Source: Otis tarda (lineage: Eukaryota > Chordata > Aves > Otidiformes > Otididae). From it: a stretch of 64,000 nt of DNA. The notes under the pieces are model-generated. The model made no database searches. It was not told the DNA's origin and was given only the letters and a program-made list of their open reading frames with translations. Of this stretch, positions 47,444 through 59,754 are shown piece by piece. Each line of letters starts with the position of its first letter. Within the stretch, counting starts at the first letter, position 1. The stretch spans positions 45,637,803-45,701,802 of the forward strand of contig CM048591.1 in NCBI GenBank assembly GCA_026413225.1, in the 5' to 3' direction. Made by a program: the position numbers and the translations under genes.

Positions 47444-50400
47444 GAGACAAAAGCCCTTCACCGCTAATCTCCAGTCCCTTAGTGTCTTCTCATTCAAAGC
47501 ATGTGAGTAAGTCATGTTGTATCTGCTGCTGATTTGTAAGTCACCTAATTAACATACTTGTTGTACAGAGTGGGAGGAAGGTGTACAGTATCCTTTTAAT
47601 ACTTCAGTGAAAGAAAAGTTTTTTTTCCCCCTTCCTGCAGAGATTAAAAACTTTATTGCCAATATGAAATTGTAGTTCTTTTTTGTTTGCTTCAGGAAGT
47701 CCTGCATTGCTGCCAGTCAGTGCTTTCTGGATTTTGTCATTTTTGAGCCAGGAAACACTCTAAATGGCACAGCTGCCTTTTTGCTTCAATTATTAACTCC
47801 TAAGGTTTCCCACTGAGAATTTTCCTGAACAACTCTGTCCATACCTCTTATTATAGATTAACAGGCTAAACTAATCCATTTTTTTTGTGCCTCTAGCGAT
47901 ATCTTTTTTTTTCTTTCTTTTTTTTTTTTTCTTTTTCTCCTGGATAATTTGATTTCTAAGATGTTTTAAAGCTGAACTGATATTTCTCAAAGCTTTTAAA
48001 TTCTGCTTCCTCCCTCTCTTCCACCCTTGCTTCCCACTCACACTACCCAGCCTCTGCCCTCAAAATCAAACCCAAGAAACACCAATGTTGCTGTGGAAAA
48101 CCACCTCCCAGTGACAAATGTCCTGTTCCTTGCTTAGTGACGGGGTGATGAGAACAGAGCTGCTCAGACAAGTCAAGCTGGGGGACCCTACATGAGTGAC
48201 CAGCCATCTACCCATCCAACAAGCCTGTTGTCCACCTCTCTGTCCACAGAAAGAGAGGTTAACAGCCATACTATGGTGGAGGAGCAAGAAAAGTCCTGTG
48301 GATGAGAGCAGCATCTGGAGTATTTTAAGCCCCACTTTATGCTCTGGCCCCCATGCCAGCCGAAAATGCTTTGTGGGTTTTCAAAATGCTGTCACATTTC
48401 TCTGGCATACACCTGAGTTTCAAGAAGAGTGAGACACTAAGGGAAGACAAGGGTGTGAGAGGCATTTTTAAAGAATATACAACTTGAAAAACAAGAGAAT
48501 GTAATTTAGATTTTTTTTTTTTTGTGCCACTTGGGTAAGGAGAAAAAAGTTCCACCTATGTTGTCAATTGGTTGCTCCGTCAGAGCTTACGTAGTAGGAA
48601 CCTCAGAGTAACAGGTTAGGTTTCACCACCAAATAATCATTAAACACAAGGAACAATAACATCTCTTGCAGAAAATATTATGACATACATATTGTAGCGA
48701 CTTGATCCTTCTTGTGGGTGTTCTCAAGACACTAAGAGATGGAGGCTGAGATTTTTCAGGAGTATTTTATGTTGCCCAAGCTCTGCTGCTGTTGAGATTA
48801 GTGGGATATTTAACACTGTCTTCAATGGGAGCAATGTAAGGCAAATGATACTTTTTGTGGTGAAACATTGGTTTCTTTTTCTTGTTATTTGAAGGAAAGA
48901 AAGGAAATACATGTATTTAAATATAAGCAAATTTTCTGAGTGCTACAGATACTGCATTTGTAGCACAGCAAGGCATCAATAAGAGTGGCATCGAAAGGCT
49001 GCACGTGCTGGGGGTATCTGAGCTGCCTCTGAATGTGCTGGTTGATCCCTACTGGCAGTGCAGCAGTTTATAGAAGCACTCGATATCAGTATCAGAAGAT
49101 ATGGTCACCATAACAGCAAGTTGTAATTTCTTTTCTGTGCACCAGAATTTATTAGTTGGTTAGCATATGATGCTGTACTGTGGCTTATGGGGAAGCATAC
49201 TCAAAATCTTTGTAGATGCCTGTCTAACTCTGTAGGGGAAACCTGCAGAATTGAAAAACAACTCTTCCAGTGGAGAAGGGAACATGCTAGACACAGTTTC
49301 CTGGGACTTTGCCTGACAATGTTGCACTCCAATGTGAGTCTTCAAATGAGAAACCTGGATGCATACACAGATTTCTAAACACAAATGGCTAGAAACAGTA
49401 TTTTGGAAGCCATGGGAAAATTTCTCAGCCATTATCAAGAAAAACTAACATTTTAATAAAATATCTGATAAAATTATGTTATCTTAATAATCTGTTTCCT
49501 TTCTGGAGATTACTTCTCTCTTTCCCTCTTGAATAATGTTCTCTCATCAATATTTTGATGTTACTGCAGCCCAGCTGATAAAGATATTAAATGTTTGGAG
49601 AAGTATGTAAATATACCTTGGAGGCAATAGACCTTTTGACTAGCAAGTCCTGCTAAAATGATCAAATGTTGTTAACCTGTCTGGGAGGTTACTTGCTGAC
49701 AAGGGAATGAGCAGCTCCTGAATAGTGTGAGTGTGTGAGTTGCTTCCATAATGTAAAGCTTAACACAAAAAAGTCAGCTGGCATACTTCGGGTAGTGTTT
49801 GGTCTTACTTTCATGTCAGAGGAGTAATCCATTTTTCCATGTTTGCTGGGAACAAGAAGTTATTATGGTTACAAACTTGAAAGGAATACCGAGACAAGTT
49901 CAGATTTTTGTTGGCTCTATTGGTTTGGTTGGGTTGGTAAAAAAAAATTTCTAGAGGCAGAACTGGATTCAAAAATGTTTTTGGAACTCCTTAATATCAT
50001 GTGAAAAAAGCTAAAGAGTGCATTTTCTTGAACACTTTTTTATTTTTCTTTGTTAGCTTCCTGTAAGGTTGCTCAGTTCTGTTGTTGGCAAGTCTGACAC
50101 ACTATCCAGTAGAAATACAGTTACAGGCCCCTCTCTAGCTAAAACTATTTTTTTTTAAAGCATAATTTCATTAAAATTCTTGGTATTAATTTTGTCTTGA
50201 AAGATGGATGTTTCTTTAAACATTGGATGGATTCAGGGGCAAAATGAACAAGATGCTCTTGATACATTTTGTTCTTCAACAAACAGGTTTCTTCATATAT
50301 ATATGCTTAATATCTGTTTTCTAAAAAAATGCACAGATTGCTAGGAATGTTTTCATATGTTATTAAAGTATTATCAAGACCTGTATTATCCAAACAAAGA

Positions 50401-51928
50401 AATCCACCTGTGAAGTTTGCTTTCCAGTGCCATGGCCTAATTTCTGTGTTTCAAGGTTTCAGCTAAAGTGGTTGCATAAACAAAGACTTGAAAATTGTGC
50501 AAAGAAGCCGTGGTCAGTATCTATGAATTTTAAAATATCTGAGGGGAAAAAAGCTCTTAAGTGTGACTTTTTGAACTATATGAAAGATTATTTTCCTCCT
50601 GTTGATATCCAAGCTCATTGAAGCTGTTCAAGAGATAAAATTGACTGTTGAAATAATCCATTTACCTTCCTAGATCTGTATTTATTTTGGAATTTAAGAA
50701 AATAAAATAAAATAAAGAGAAAACAGTGAGTTGACTTTAGAAATATAAATCTGCATACATGCTGTGGATGAATTAAATATTTTTTGTGTTGTTTTGATGT
50801 TTAAAACTATGTGCACCTGTAAAAGATTGCAAACAATGTTAGTTTCTCAGAACAGATGCGTTTTGAATCATATTTTAAAATTTATGTGTGAGGATAAGTC
50901 ACATTGCAAGATAACAAAAGGAAGGGTTTTGTTTTAAACTTTAACTAAAAAACTAAAGCAGAAATGTTTCAGATAAAATTAAATACTTATTCTGTAAAAT
51001 ATCAGTGACTTTTTTTTTATAACTACTGTCTCTGTGGACACAATTGGTCTCTGACAATGTGTTTGCAAAACTAGTTTTAGTAGTTGTGTTGTACGCTTAT
51101 TTATCAAAACTTCAAAATGTACCTTATATGAGCTGTTCATGAATAGTCACATTCAAATAGATTTTTTTTATAGTGATACTTTCTAGTAAGAGACAAAAGA
51201 GTTACAATTATGAACTGCTAAGCTTAGATAGATGTCTAATATTTATCCTTTAAACTTTTGTCTGTTACCGTTCAAGTGTAACTCTGAATATGAAAACTGG
51301 TTTGCCCACCAGATCAAGACTAGTTGTAATTTTGTTAGGGTGGTGTAAATCAAGAGTGTAAAAGGTTCAACTTCTTTTGTTAAAAAAACCGCTTTTAGAG
51401 AAATTCTATAGTTTAAGTGAAAATTACTTGAACAAATACAGCTTTTAAAATTATTAAGATGTCAGCAGAGGAATTTGCATTTGTTTGCATCTGGGCCTCA
51501 GCATATTTTTTCTTTCTTTTTCCCTCATATTGATCAATTTTTTTCCCTCATCATTTTCTTCTTTTCTACTTCCCCCTCTCTCTTCCAAGTGCTGAATTCC
51601 ACTACTGTATCACTTCTTGATAGACAGAAACATCCGTACAACTTCTTCCCATTTTTTTCCAAGCACATCTAACATGAACTTTGGCCAATAAATATTTGCA
51701 ATTGTGATAGAAAACCTAATTAACATGTAATACTGTAGCAGTTGTCTTATATGTTAATTTATACTTTCATGCTGTATGTAACTCTTGGGAAACTTTACAG
51801 AGTGACAAATTCCATACTGTATTGTAATCTAATATGTCCTAATTTACAACAGTTGTCAAACAAATACTGAAATAAACAGTAGAACTCGATGTATCACATT
51901 TTCTGTTGGCATTAGATCTGCATATATA

Positions 51929-51967
51929 TGTCTATATCTATTTCTATCTGTCTATCCATAGATATGT
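51929..51967. repeat. Degenerate TATC/TCTA simple repeat
   Basis: Units like tctatatctatttctatctg run for about 40 bases. Confidence 0.8.
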
Positions 51968-54900
51968 ATTTCCTGAGCTCTATATTTTTCTTATTTTCTT
52001 ATTATCTTTCTTATTTTTCTGTCAGCATCTGGTTTTCACACGAATCCTCATTTCTGTCCATGCTGCACTTGAGTTTTTTTCGCTGGAACTTGCAACTGCA
52101 GTGCTTGTGTCTGGGGCCAGTTTTCATGCCTGTTCTTCTCTGGGTGTATCATTTTACAGAAGAGCATTTCACATGTTTTCAGGAATGCTAGGAATGTATA
52201 GTCTGTATTCAATGCTTGACCTGTACTTTAGCATTTCAATGCATTGCCATTACTTTACAAAAATAGGATTGCTTTTGTTTTGTACCAGTTGTACTTATTA
52301 AACTTTCTTTATATTGTAAAATAAATGTTTGAACTTGAGTAAGTTTTGTTCTATTAAAAACTAAAGAAGTAGAAACTGTTTTGCAATAAATACTATCCCA
52401 GTGGAAAACACACAATATGAGGTAAATTTTTCTGTAAGCTGTCCTCTTACCTGAAGAGTATGGAGAGACACGGATATGAGAGATTTTTTGACAACAGCTA
52501 GATAAGCCTATTCACACAGGGATTCTGTCAAACACCTCTCACAGGAAAGGCTTAATAATTTCTGTGGCTTTTGTTACAAAGGTGAACTGTGTGGGGCTGT
52601 GCTTTTGAAACATCTGAAAACAGAAATTAGTTTGTGGTCCAGCACCTGGGAAAGGTTGTCCTCTCCTTACAGCCCTCACCTTGCAGGCGTAGCTAATGTG
52701 CTGGGTGTCAGCAGCCATGCTGGAAAGTCAGGAGCAGGGAAGAACATAAACAGAAATGAGATCTTACATTAGATTTCCTCCTGATGATATTTCACAGAAA
52801 TACAAGTTATTTTCTTTCCTATGTGGAGCTTACTGTAAGGTAGAATTTTTGTTCCTGTAACCTCTTGTTATTTGCTGCAGTTTCTAGATGCTTCATGTAG
52901 CTGCAAAAGCTTGGCTTTCTCTACAGATAGTGCCGGCACCTGCCTCAGCCAAAAACCAGCCAGCTGCTTTGGTTAGAGATTGGCTTAGGTTTTAAAGAGT
53001 AAAAAAAACTTTAATATTCTTTCCAAAATCTGGTTAGTTTTGTTAATGAGTTAAAAAAGGCAGATACTAGCTACTTTGTGAGAAGAGTGATGAAGGCCTA
53101 TTAAGAGAAAGAGCCCGTGATGGTGAACCCATCTCTGTAGGTATAATTTACACCTATGAGTTGAGATCTTGGGGAGGGGAAGATTTTGTTAAATACAGCA
53201 AAGGTGGGTTTTGTAACAACTTTTTGTTGTTTGTTTGTTTGGTTTTATTAAATCATACTGTGGAAAGCTGCCTTGTCTACCCGTTCCCTGTAACTGAGAA
53301 GCCTTGGGATGAAGAAAATACATGAAAAGGCAGTTCTTGATTCTCCAGGGGAGATTGCACTTGCATGTGTGTCTGTAAGTTTTTTAGAAAAAGAGAATCA
53401 CAAATTGGGAATCCTTCTTTCGCGATAAGGAAGGTGCCCGTGAATACTCGAGGCTGTTGCACTCCTGAACTGAAACACTAACAGGGTTTCTGTGAAAGGT
53501 AGCCCAACAGACCACAACAGGTACAGCTGGAAGAACAGAAGGGTCAAAATGATGTGGCTGAGCAACCAGGCAAAAAAAAAGTAATTTTGACTTGCTTGCC
53601 CACAGTCAGGCATGTTTGCAGGATTGGGAGATATGTTCTGGAGTGGAAGTTTCGCCCTCTGTGGACAAATTGGTTTGTTCAAATCAATATCTTGTATTCA
53701 TTCTCTTCCTCTTAAAAATAAAAGCCTTTTTTTTTTTTCCTTTATATTGGAGGCTCCTTAACTCTATCATTGAGTGAGGAAGTGCTACCTCCCACATTAC
53801 ATTGTCTGTGGTATAGTGTACACACTGGGAGATATCCCGTTTTCTGGGGTGGTGGCTTTACCCTCTATTACTTACATAATTTAATAAGGACTCCTCAAAG
53901 CTGACTGTAATCCTTGTTGCTGACAGATAGAGCTTGGCAGAAGGCCTACATTTACAGCACTGGTTATTTGTGATGTTCAAATGAGTATCTAATCCCTTTC
54001 TATTCATTTCATTAGTGTTTAAATTCTTGTCCTTTGCAACCTGCTGTGTCAATAATGTTTTCAAAGTGTTTCTTTTAGATGGCTTTGTGAGCCATTGATT
54101 TCAATGTAAGAGCGTAATATGCCTTATCACAGTGTCACTCCATGTAGACTAACATTGTATTTAGCTTTTTTTTTTTTTGATTACAGCTGAAACGCTGAAG
54201 AAAAGTTTTCATTATGCTGCCCACAGAGATGGCAATTTATGAGTTGATAAGGTATATGAATAATTTGTTTTTTTCCCCTCTAGCGTTCATAATTTGAATA
54301 TGTCAATAGTGAATTTCCATTACCATCCTTTTGCCCATTCACCTAACTAGGGTAAGGCTGTCCCTGAAGTTCCTCACGGCACCTTTTTGTGATGAATCTA
54401 AACTGCTTTTTCTTACCTGCATTTTCAAAGAAATCTCATTGTCTCTATTTCTGGACCCCTGAAAAGCATAGGATCTCATATGACCTGTGAGGGCAGTGCA
54501 CTATTAACCTTCTACCATGTAAAAAAATGTCATTTTATTCCTCTTGTCTTCTTGTTTTATCTGCAATAACAAAATATTGCATCTCACAAGCAAGAGGCTG
54601 TATATTTTTCGTACATCTTGTGTGGCACTTGGATCAGAGAACCTTATGAAATCTCTGAAATCTGAATAATATGTTGATCTGTCCTTGTTTCTGCTAATGT
54701 ATGTTAATAATTACAATGATCCAAGGGCAAGTTTGTATCAATCCTTTCAGTGTGAATATGAGTCTCTGGTGATAATGTGGAACCTCCATGAGCTTTGTGA
54801 TACAGCTGGTATCATATGTGAAAGACACTTTGGTCTCACTTCTGATAGGTTAAGAAAAGTACTATTTATGTTACTTCTATCCAGAGGAGGGTAACTCAGA

Positions 54901-56019
54901 GACTAATGTGATCTCCCAGTTCCTCCTGCATCAGCTTGCTAAGACTGTCCAACTGCTAGGGAAGGCACTCAGGAAAGTTACTTTGTTTTAATGCTGTCAG
55001 GGAGCTTATATCAGTCGTCTGTCAAACTTAACTTAAACAAGAGAGACAGAAGCTAAATTAGAGAGTTTTAATTTCTTTTTTTTTTAATTTTGTAGCAGAA
55101 AAATAATAATGATCTTCTTAATTCTTTGAGACATATGAAATTGAAACTTAGAGTAATACATTCAAATGTTCAAAGTCTGTGTGTGTGAGAAGAAACAATC
55201 AGGTTGATAACATGGTATGAATTGTAGATAAATGTCAGAAAAGCACTATTCAGTGGATAAATGAAAACTTTCAGCCATGAGGCCAGAATGGCAAAGATAT
55301 CCACAGTCAAAGTAAAGAGGAGAAGAGGTATTAAGATGAAGTTTAAAATATAGTGATAATGAGACACTGTTATTTTCTGAGACAGGAGCGACTTTTACAA
55401 TAGTAGAACAGGAGTTACATGCAGGCAGAAAAATGAGAGTGTAGCTGGGATCCATGAGAAGGTACTTGAAAATTGCATCCTGAATTGAGAAGGAAAAGCC
55501 TGCCTTTGTGTATGCAGAAATATGCTGATATGTACGTGGGAATGGAAGACAGCCATCTTCAAGGTAGCTGGATTTAGAAACTGCAAGATTTCATAACCGA
55601 AAAAAAAATAGAAATTATTTTTTCAGCCAAGAATGTAGTAATTGTGCTCAAAGTTAATGAAGTAAATGAGGTACTAATCAAGGCTGCATACACTATTTTT
55701 TGGTAGGAATGTGAATACAAAGAAAGTTTAGGTTGAATGCTGATGAGAAGGTTATCCATAGCTCAAGATACTAGGAATTTGGAGGAGAACTGCCACTCTT
55801 ACCTGAAGAAAAAATACTTGAGAAGATTAATCTGAGAGATAGGAACAGACTAGAGGCTTAATTCTCTTGGTGGCAGCATTTTTTCTTTTTAAAACTGCTT
55901 CAGATACACCTGTTGTATACAACAATCCTTTGTATACTCTGATACATAGCAATGTAAAGTAGGATTGTATTGCTTTGGTGCCAGCTGGGACTAGATGTGG
56001 GAGTATGATGTACTTCTTT

Positions 56020-56055
56020 GAGATGGATGTAAGAGAACTGTCTTACATCCATCTC
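56020..56055. repeat. Perfect 15-bp inverted repeat with a 6-base loop
   Basis: GAGATGGATGTAAGA at 56020-56034 and its exact complement TCTTACATCCATCTC at 56041-56055 enclose GAACTG. The outer flanks do not pair well, so it is shorter than a usual microRNA precursor. Confidence 0.9.
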
Positions 56056-56181
56056 TTGACAGACTTATTGACAGGTCATCTATTCAGTTGGCAAGGCTCC
56101 AGCTACCCTTACTACTCTTGCTTCTCTCAATGGCTAAGCCTTTTCAAGTTTGGCCTGATTAGTTAATACAGTCAAAACATT

Positions 56182-56405
56182 CACAGAATCACAGAATTAT
56201 CAAGATTGGAAAAGACCTAAAAGATCATCCAGTCCAACCATCACCAATACTTTTCAGCTAAATCATATCCCTCAACACAACATCCAAACGTTTCTTGAAC
56301 ACCCCCATGGTCGGTGACTCCACCACCTCCCTGGGCAGTGCATTCCAGTGCCTGACTACCCTTTCCGAGAAGTAATATTTCCTAATGTCCCGCCTAAGTG
56401 TAAGT
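56182..56405 (-). mobile_element. CR1 LINE, 5'-truncated 3' end (a third subfamily)
   Basis: On + it begins with the tail tcacagaatcacagaattat, then CCAGTCCAACCATCACC and CAACATCCAAACGTTTCTTG. Translated on minus it gives [20 protein letters not shown] and [20 protein letters not shown], the very C-terminal end of CR1 ORF2. The 3' UTR differs from those of the other copies, so it is another subfamily. Confidence 0.9.
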
Positions 56406-56605
56406 GGTGGATAACTGGGCTGCTGGACAACCACATAGAAACTGTGAAGTACTAATATGATTTCAGCATTGTTTAACTTTGTGAAAAATATCATAATGTT
56501 TTGAAGGACAGTTAATCTAAGGTAAATCTAATAATGACTGAGGATAGAGAGCAATATATCTCCATTATCTTCTAGGAGGATTGTTTTAACAATGTATAAA
56601 TATTG

Positions 56606-56609
<4 letters not shown>

Positions 56610-56636
<27 letters not shown>
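56610..56636. repeat. (TA)n microsatellite
   Basis: About 13 uninterrupted TA units. Confidence 0.95.
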
Positions 56637-58245
56637 AATGCCAAATAAAGTAGATTTTTAATGTACCTTAGGTAAAAAGTGACTTTTAAAATTAACTTGC
56701 TTTACTGAAGTAAAAAAAAAACCAAACTAAAAATAGACACCAAAAGCAGTAGTTGCTGAAATGTTTTGGTATCCAATTTTTTTTTTGGCATGCACCTACA
56801 CAAGATTCTATGCAACTTAATCTCCTTAATCCATTAATTTCTTCTATTTGGGTTACTTGCAGTTCACAAACATATCCTTTTTGTTGTTTAAAAACAGAGT
56901 TGGGCAGAAAAGCAGACCAACATGTACTTATTTCAGTAATTCAATCCTTTTCTCAGAAGTAGCGGTCAGTTGCAGCTCCCAAAGAGTTCTTTTAATAGCA
57001 TGTCACTGAGCAATTAAAAACAGATACTTTGTTTAAGTCCTTTCAAATAAATAGAATTACTTAGTAGGCATCAAAACTTTATAATACCACTCTTTAAAAG
57101 TTGGATTTCTGGTTTGCCAAAAGCATGATTTTAAGCTAGTTTGCAGATACTTTGAATAAAAAAACTCCCACCCCAAAACAGTGATAACCCCCAAGCCTAC
57201 CCAGTGTGTTTGATAGATACTGGACACTTGAATTGATAAAGGAGATGACTCTTATACATTTCAGAAGGATACTACTCCCATTTTCTTTAGAGTTGTCTGT
57301 ATATCTTATAATTAGAATAAAGATAGGAATCCAAAACTTTTATGTTAGAAGACTGTCCCAAATACTGGATCATTCAACACTTTTGTGGGTTATCTCTTGC
57401 TATCCTTCTCAAATACTTAGTGTAACACAAAATATTCATTGCAATGGAAGAAAATGTGTTTGTCTACTTGTACTCATTCCCTATTTTGTTGACAGGGAGG
57501 ATATTCACATTGCAGTTCTTCCACTAATGCACAGATATTCATGCAAGCTCCAGCAGAGATGTGTTGAGCTGGATATTTGAGACATTCTATCATATTACAA
57601 CCACCTAAACCCAAATCTTCTGATCACCAGACAAAGACAATATCTGAATTCACACCTCATATATTGCTTCTGCTACCATTTTGTGACTGGAAGACGAACC
57701 TTTTTATGTCTACTTTTTAAAGTGTTTGTTTCCTTTGTTTTGATTTAAAACATTGTCATTTTCAGCTTAAAACTTCCTTTTCTGCCGTCAAAGAAGAGGA
57801 AGAAAAAATTGTGTTATGCCCCAAACAATATTTGGTTTCAGTTTGGCTGCAGACTTGAAGAATAGTCCTAGCTGCAATCTTCTGACTCTTATCTCTCTTT
57901 TTGTATTGCTGTGTTTCTCAGTTATTCAGTTACCTAGTAAAACAAAAAGTGTGAAGGTTTGAAAACAAATTTGCACTGGTTACGGATGGTAAACAAAGGA
58001 CGGTTATTGCCTATAGTGGTTGCAGCAAGCTAGAATTTCTAGTAATCTGTGAATGTATTCTGAGTGTGACATCCCCAAGGCAATCAAGCATAACATTTTT
58101 GTCTCAATAAGCTTGGAGTTACTGAACTTGGATTGAAAAGGTAGCTACACTTTTAAATAATTTATTTTAACAAGTGTCACAGTACTCAATAGGACAGAAT
58201 ATTATGCTATGAATTGTTAGAACTGACACCTGGCAGATAGCATTT

Positions 58246-58285
58246 AAGGACATATTTTCTAATTGAAGGATATATTTTCTAATTG
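58246..58285. repeat. 20-bp tandem duplication
   Basis: AAGGACATATTTTCTAATTG at 58246-58265 is followed directly by AAGGATATATTTTCTAATTG at 58266-58285, with one mismatch. Confidence 0.92.
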
Positions 58286-58562
58286 CAGAAAAGCGACACT
58301 CACTTGAACTGAGCTGGCTAGCTGGTCAGGCACTCACTGAAATGTATGTTTAGAGTTCTTGTCTCTCCTCGACTCAGTGAGCACAGCACAGAGTGCAAAC
58401 AGAAAAGCACATTTTGCTTTCATGTAGAGTGGTTAGGGAGGTACATGAACATGTCTGTAAAATAGCATATTGTTTATGATGCTCTACGGCCACCTTCCTC
58501 AATAGTCTTTATTCAACTGGATAGTCTTCATTTTCACTTAATCTATTCTATGAACAAATGAA

Positions 58563-58605
58563 ATTAAAATGGCATTATGAATAAGTGATATTAAAATGGC
58601 ATTAT
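58563..58605. repeat. 27-bp-step duplication
   Basis: ATTAAAATGGCATTAT occurs at 58563-58578 and again at 58590-58605. Confidence 0.9.
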
Positions 58606-59740
58606 TTGAAATAAACTTAAATAATATCCCATTTTTATGTGGAGTAGCTATCCTTTCTCAATTTTCTTAAAGCTTTGAGCTAAGTAAATTTGCATGCTGG
58701 CTTACTTTAGCAAAACTAGAGGAGGTCTCAGTATCAGTCAGTTTCAATAATTGTTCAAACATTAATTTCTACAATGACTAGTGCATGGAGAAATTTAGTG
58801 ACTAATCCCATTTGCCAAAATACATAACATGCAATGCCTGATTTCAAGTTTGGAATTGTAGGCAATACTTTTCCAGGTTTTCAATCAGGGAAGATGAGAC
58901 AAAATCAACAGACCAAGAAGAGTACAGATATGCTAATACGAATCCTGTGTTTCTTTAGAGCAGGCTGTTGCAGAAATTACTAAAAAAAAGTTGACCATGC
59001 CCTCAGCATCTGATAATTTTTTTTTTTTTTGTAAAAATGACTACTTTTATCATGTGGGAAAAAAAAAAGTACATCTTGTAGCTAATATAGAAGACACTTT
59101 AAAAAAAAACAAAAAACAAATAGAAAGATTGCTGAAACAGTAATCTCCAGCCATTAGCACTTCAGTTATTGCCATCAAAAAATAATTTACAGATCTTCTG
59201 GCAGCTGCTTACCAAGAGACTGTTGTGAGACAAAGCTGGGCCAGAAGAGGTTTTGCTCATCGTGCAGTGTAATTAGTTTAAGAATAACCTCTCCCTTGTG
59301 TACCTGAAACAGTGCTATCAGGTAATAGGCTGAGCTAAATAGACACCATCAGCCAATTACAGCTGGATGGGTCAGCAAGGTAAGGCATTCTGTTGATGAA
59401 GCAGATTATTTTAAGATGGTAATCAGTACATAAAAGATGGTTATGACAAATCTTCATAGAGTTAAAAAATGAAGTGTTTGTTAATGATGCTGTACAAAAA
59501 GCTACAGTGAATTTTTACCCCACAGTAGTTTATCTTTTTGTTTTGTGGTAAGGATAAAAAAATGTCATGTCTTTTTACTTCTTTCTGTGTAGTTGTTAAA
59601 GGGAAAAGCTATAAAACAGGCTAAATTATCTGAGCGGAAATATTCCTGATTTTGATACAAGATTTCTCTTCCTACGCATTGCATTTTATACTTACTGGTA
59701 TTTTGTGGGCTTTTTTATTTTTTTCTGCTTTGATAAAGCG

Positions 59741-59754
59741 CCACAAGATGGAGC
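59741..59754 (+). promoter_or_regulatory. Possible CTCF-like site
   Basis: CCACAAGATGGAGC fits the CTCF core CCASYAGRKGGCRS at 12 of 14 positions. Motif resemblance only; a 64-kb window will contain some by chance. Confidence 0.2.

Larger units (their letters stand above)
47444..56181. other. Intergenic, no recognised gene or transposon
   Basis: The longest repeat-free stretch of the window. T-rich tracts lie near 47906-47938 and 48509-48524, a TATC-like simple repeat at 51929-51967, and the perfect inverted repeat at 56020-56055. ORFs up to 131 codons (for example 51906-52301) are low in complexity and unrecognised. Confidence 0.55.
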
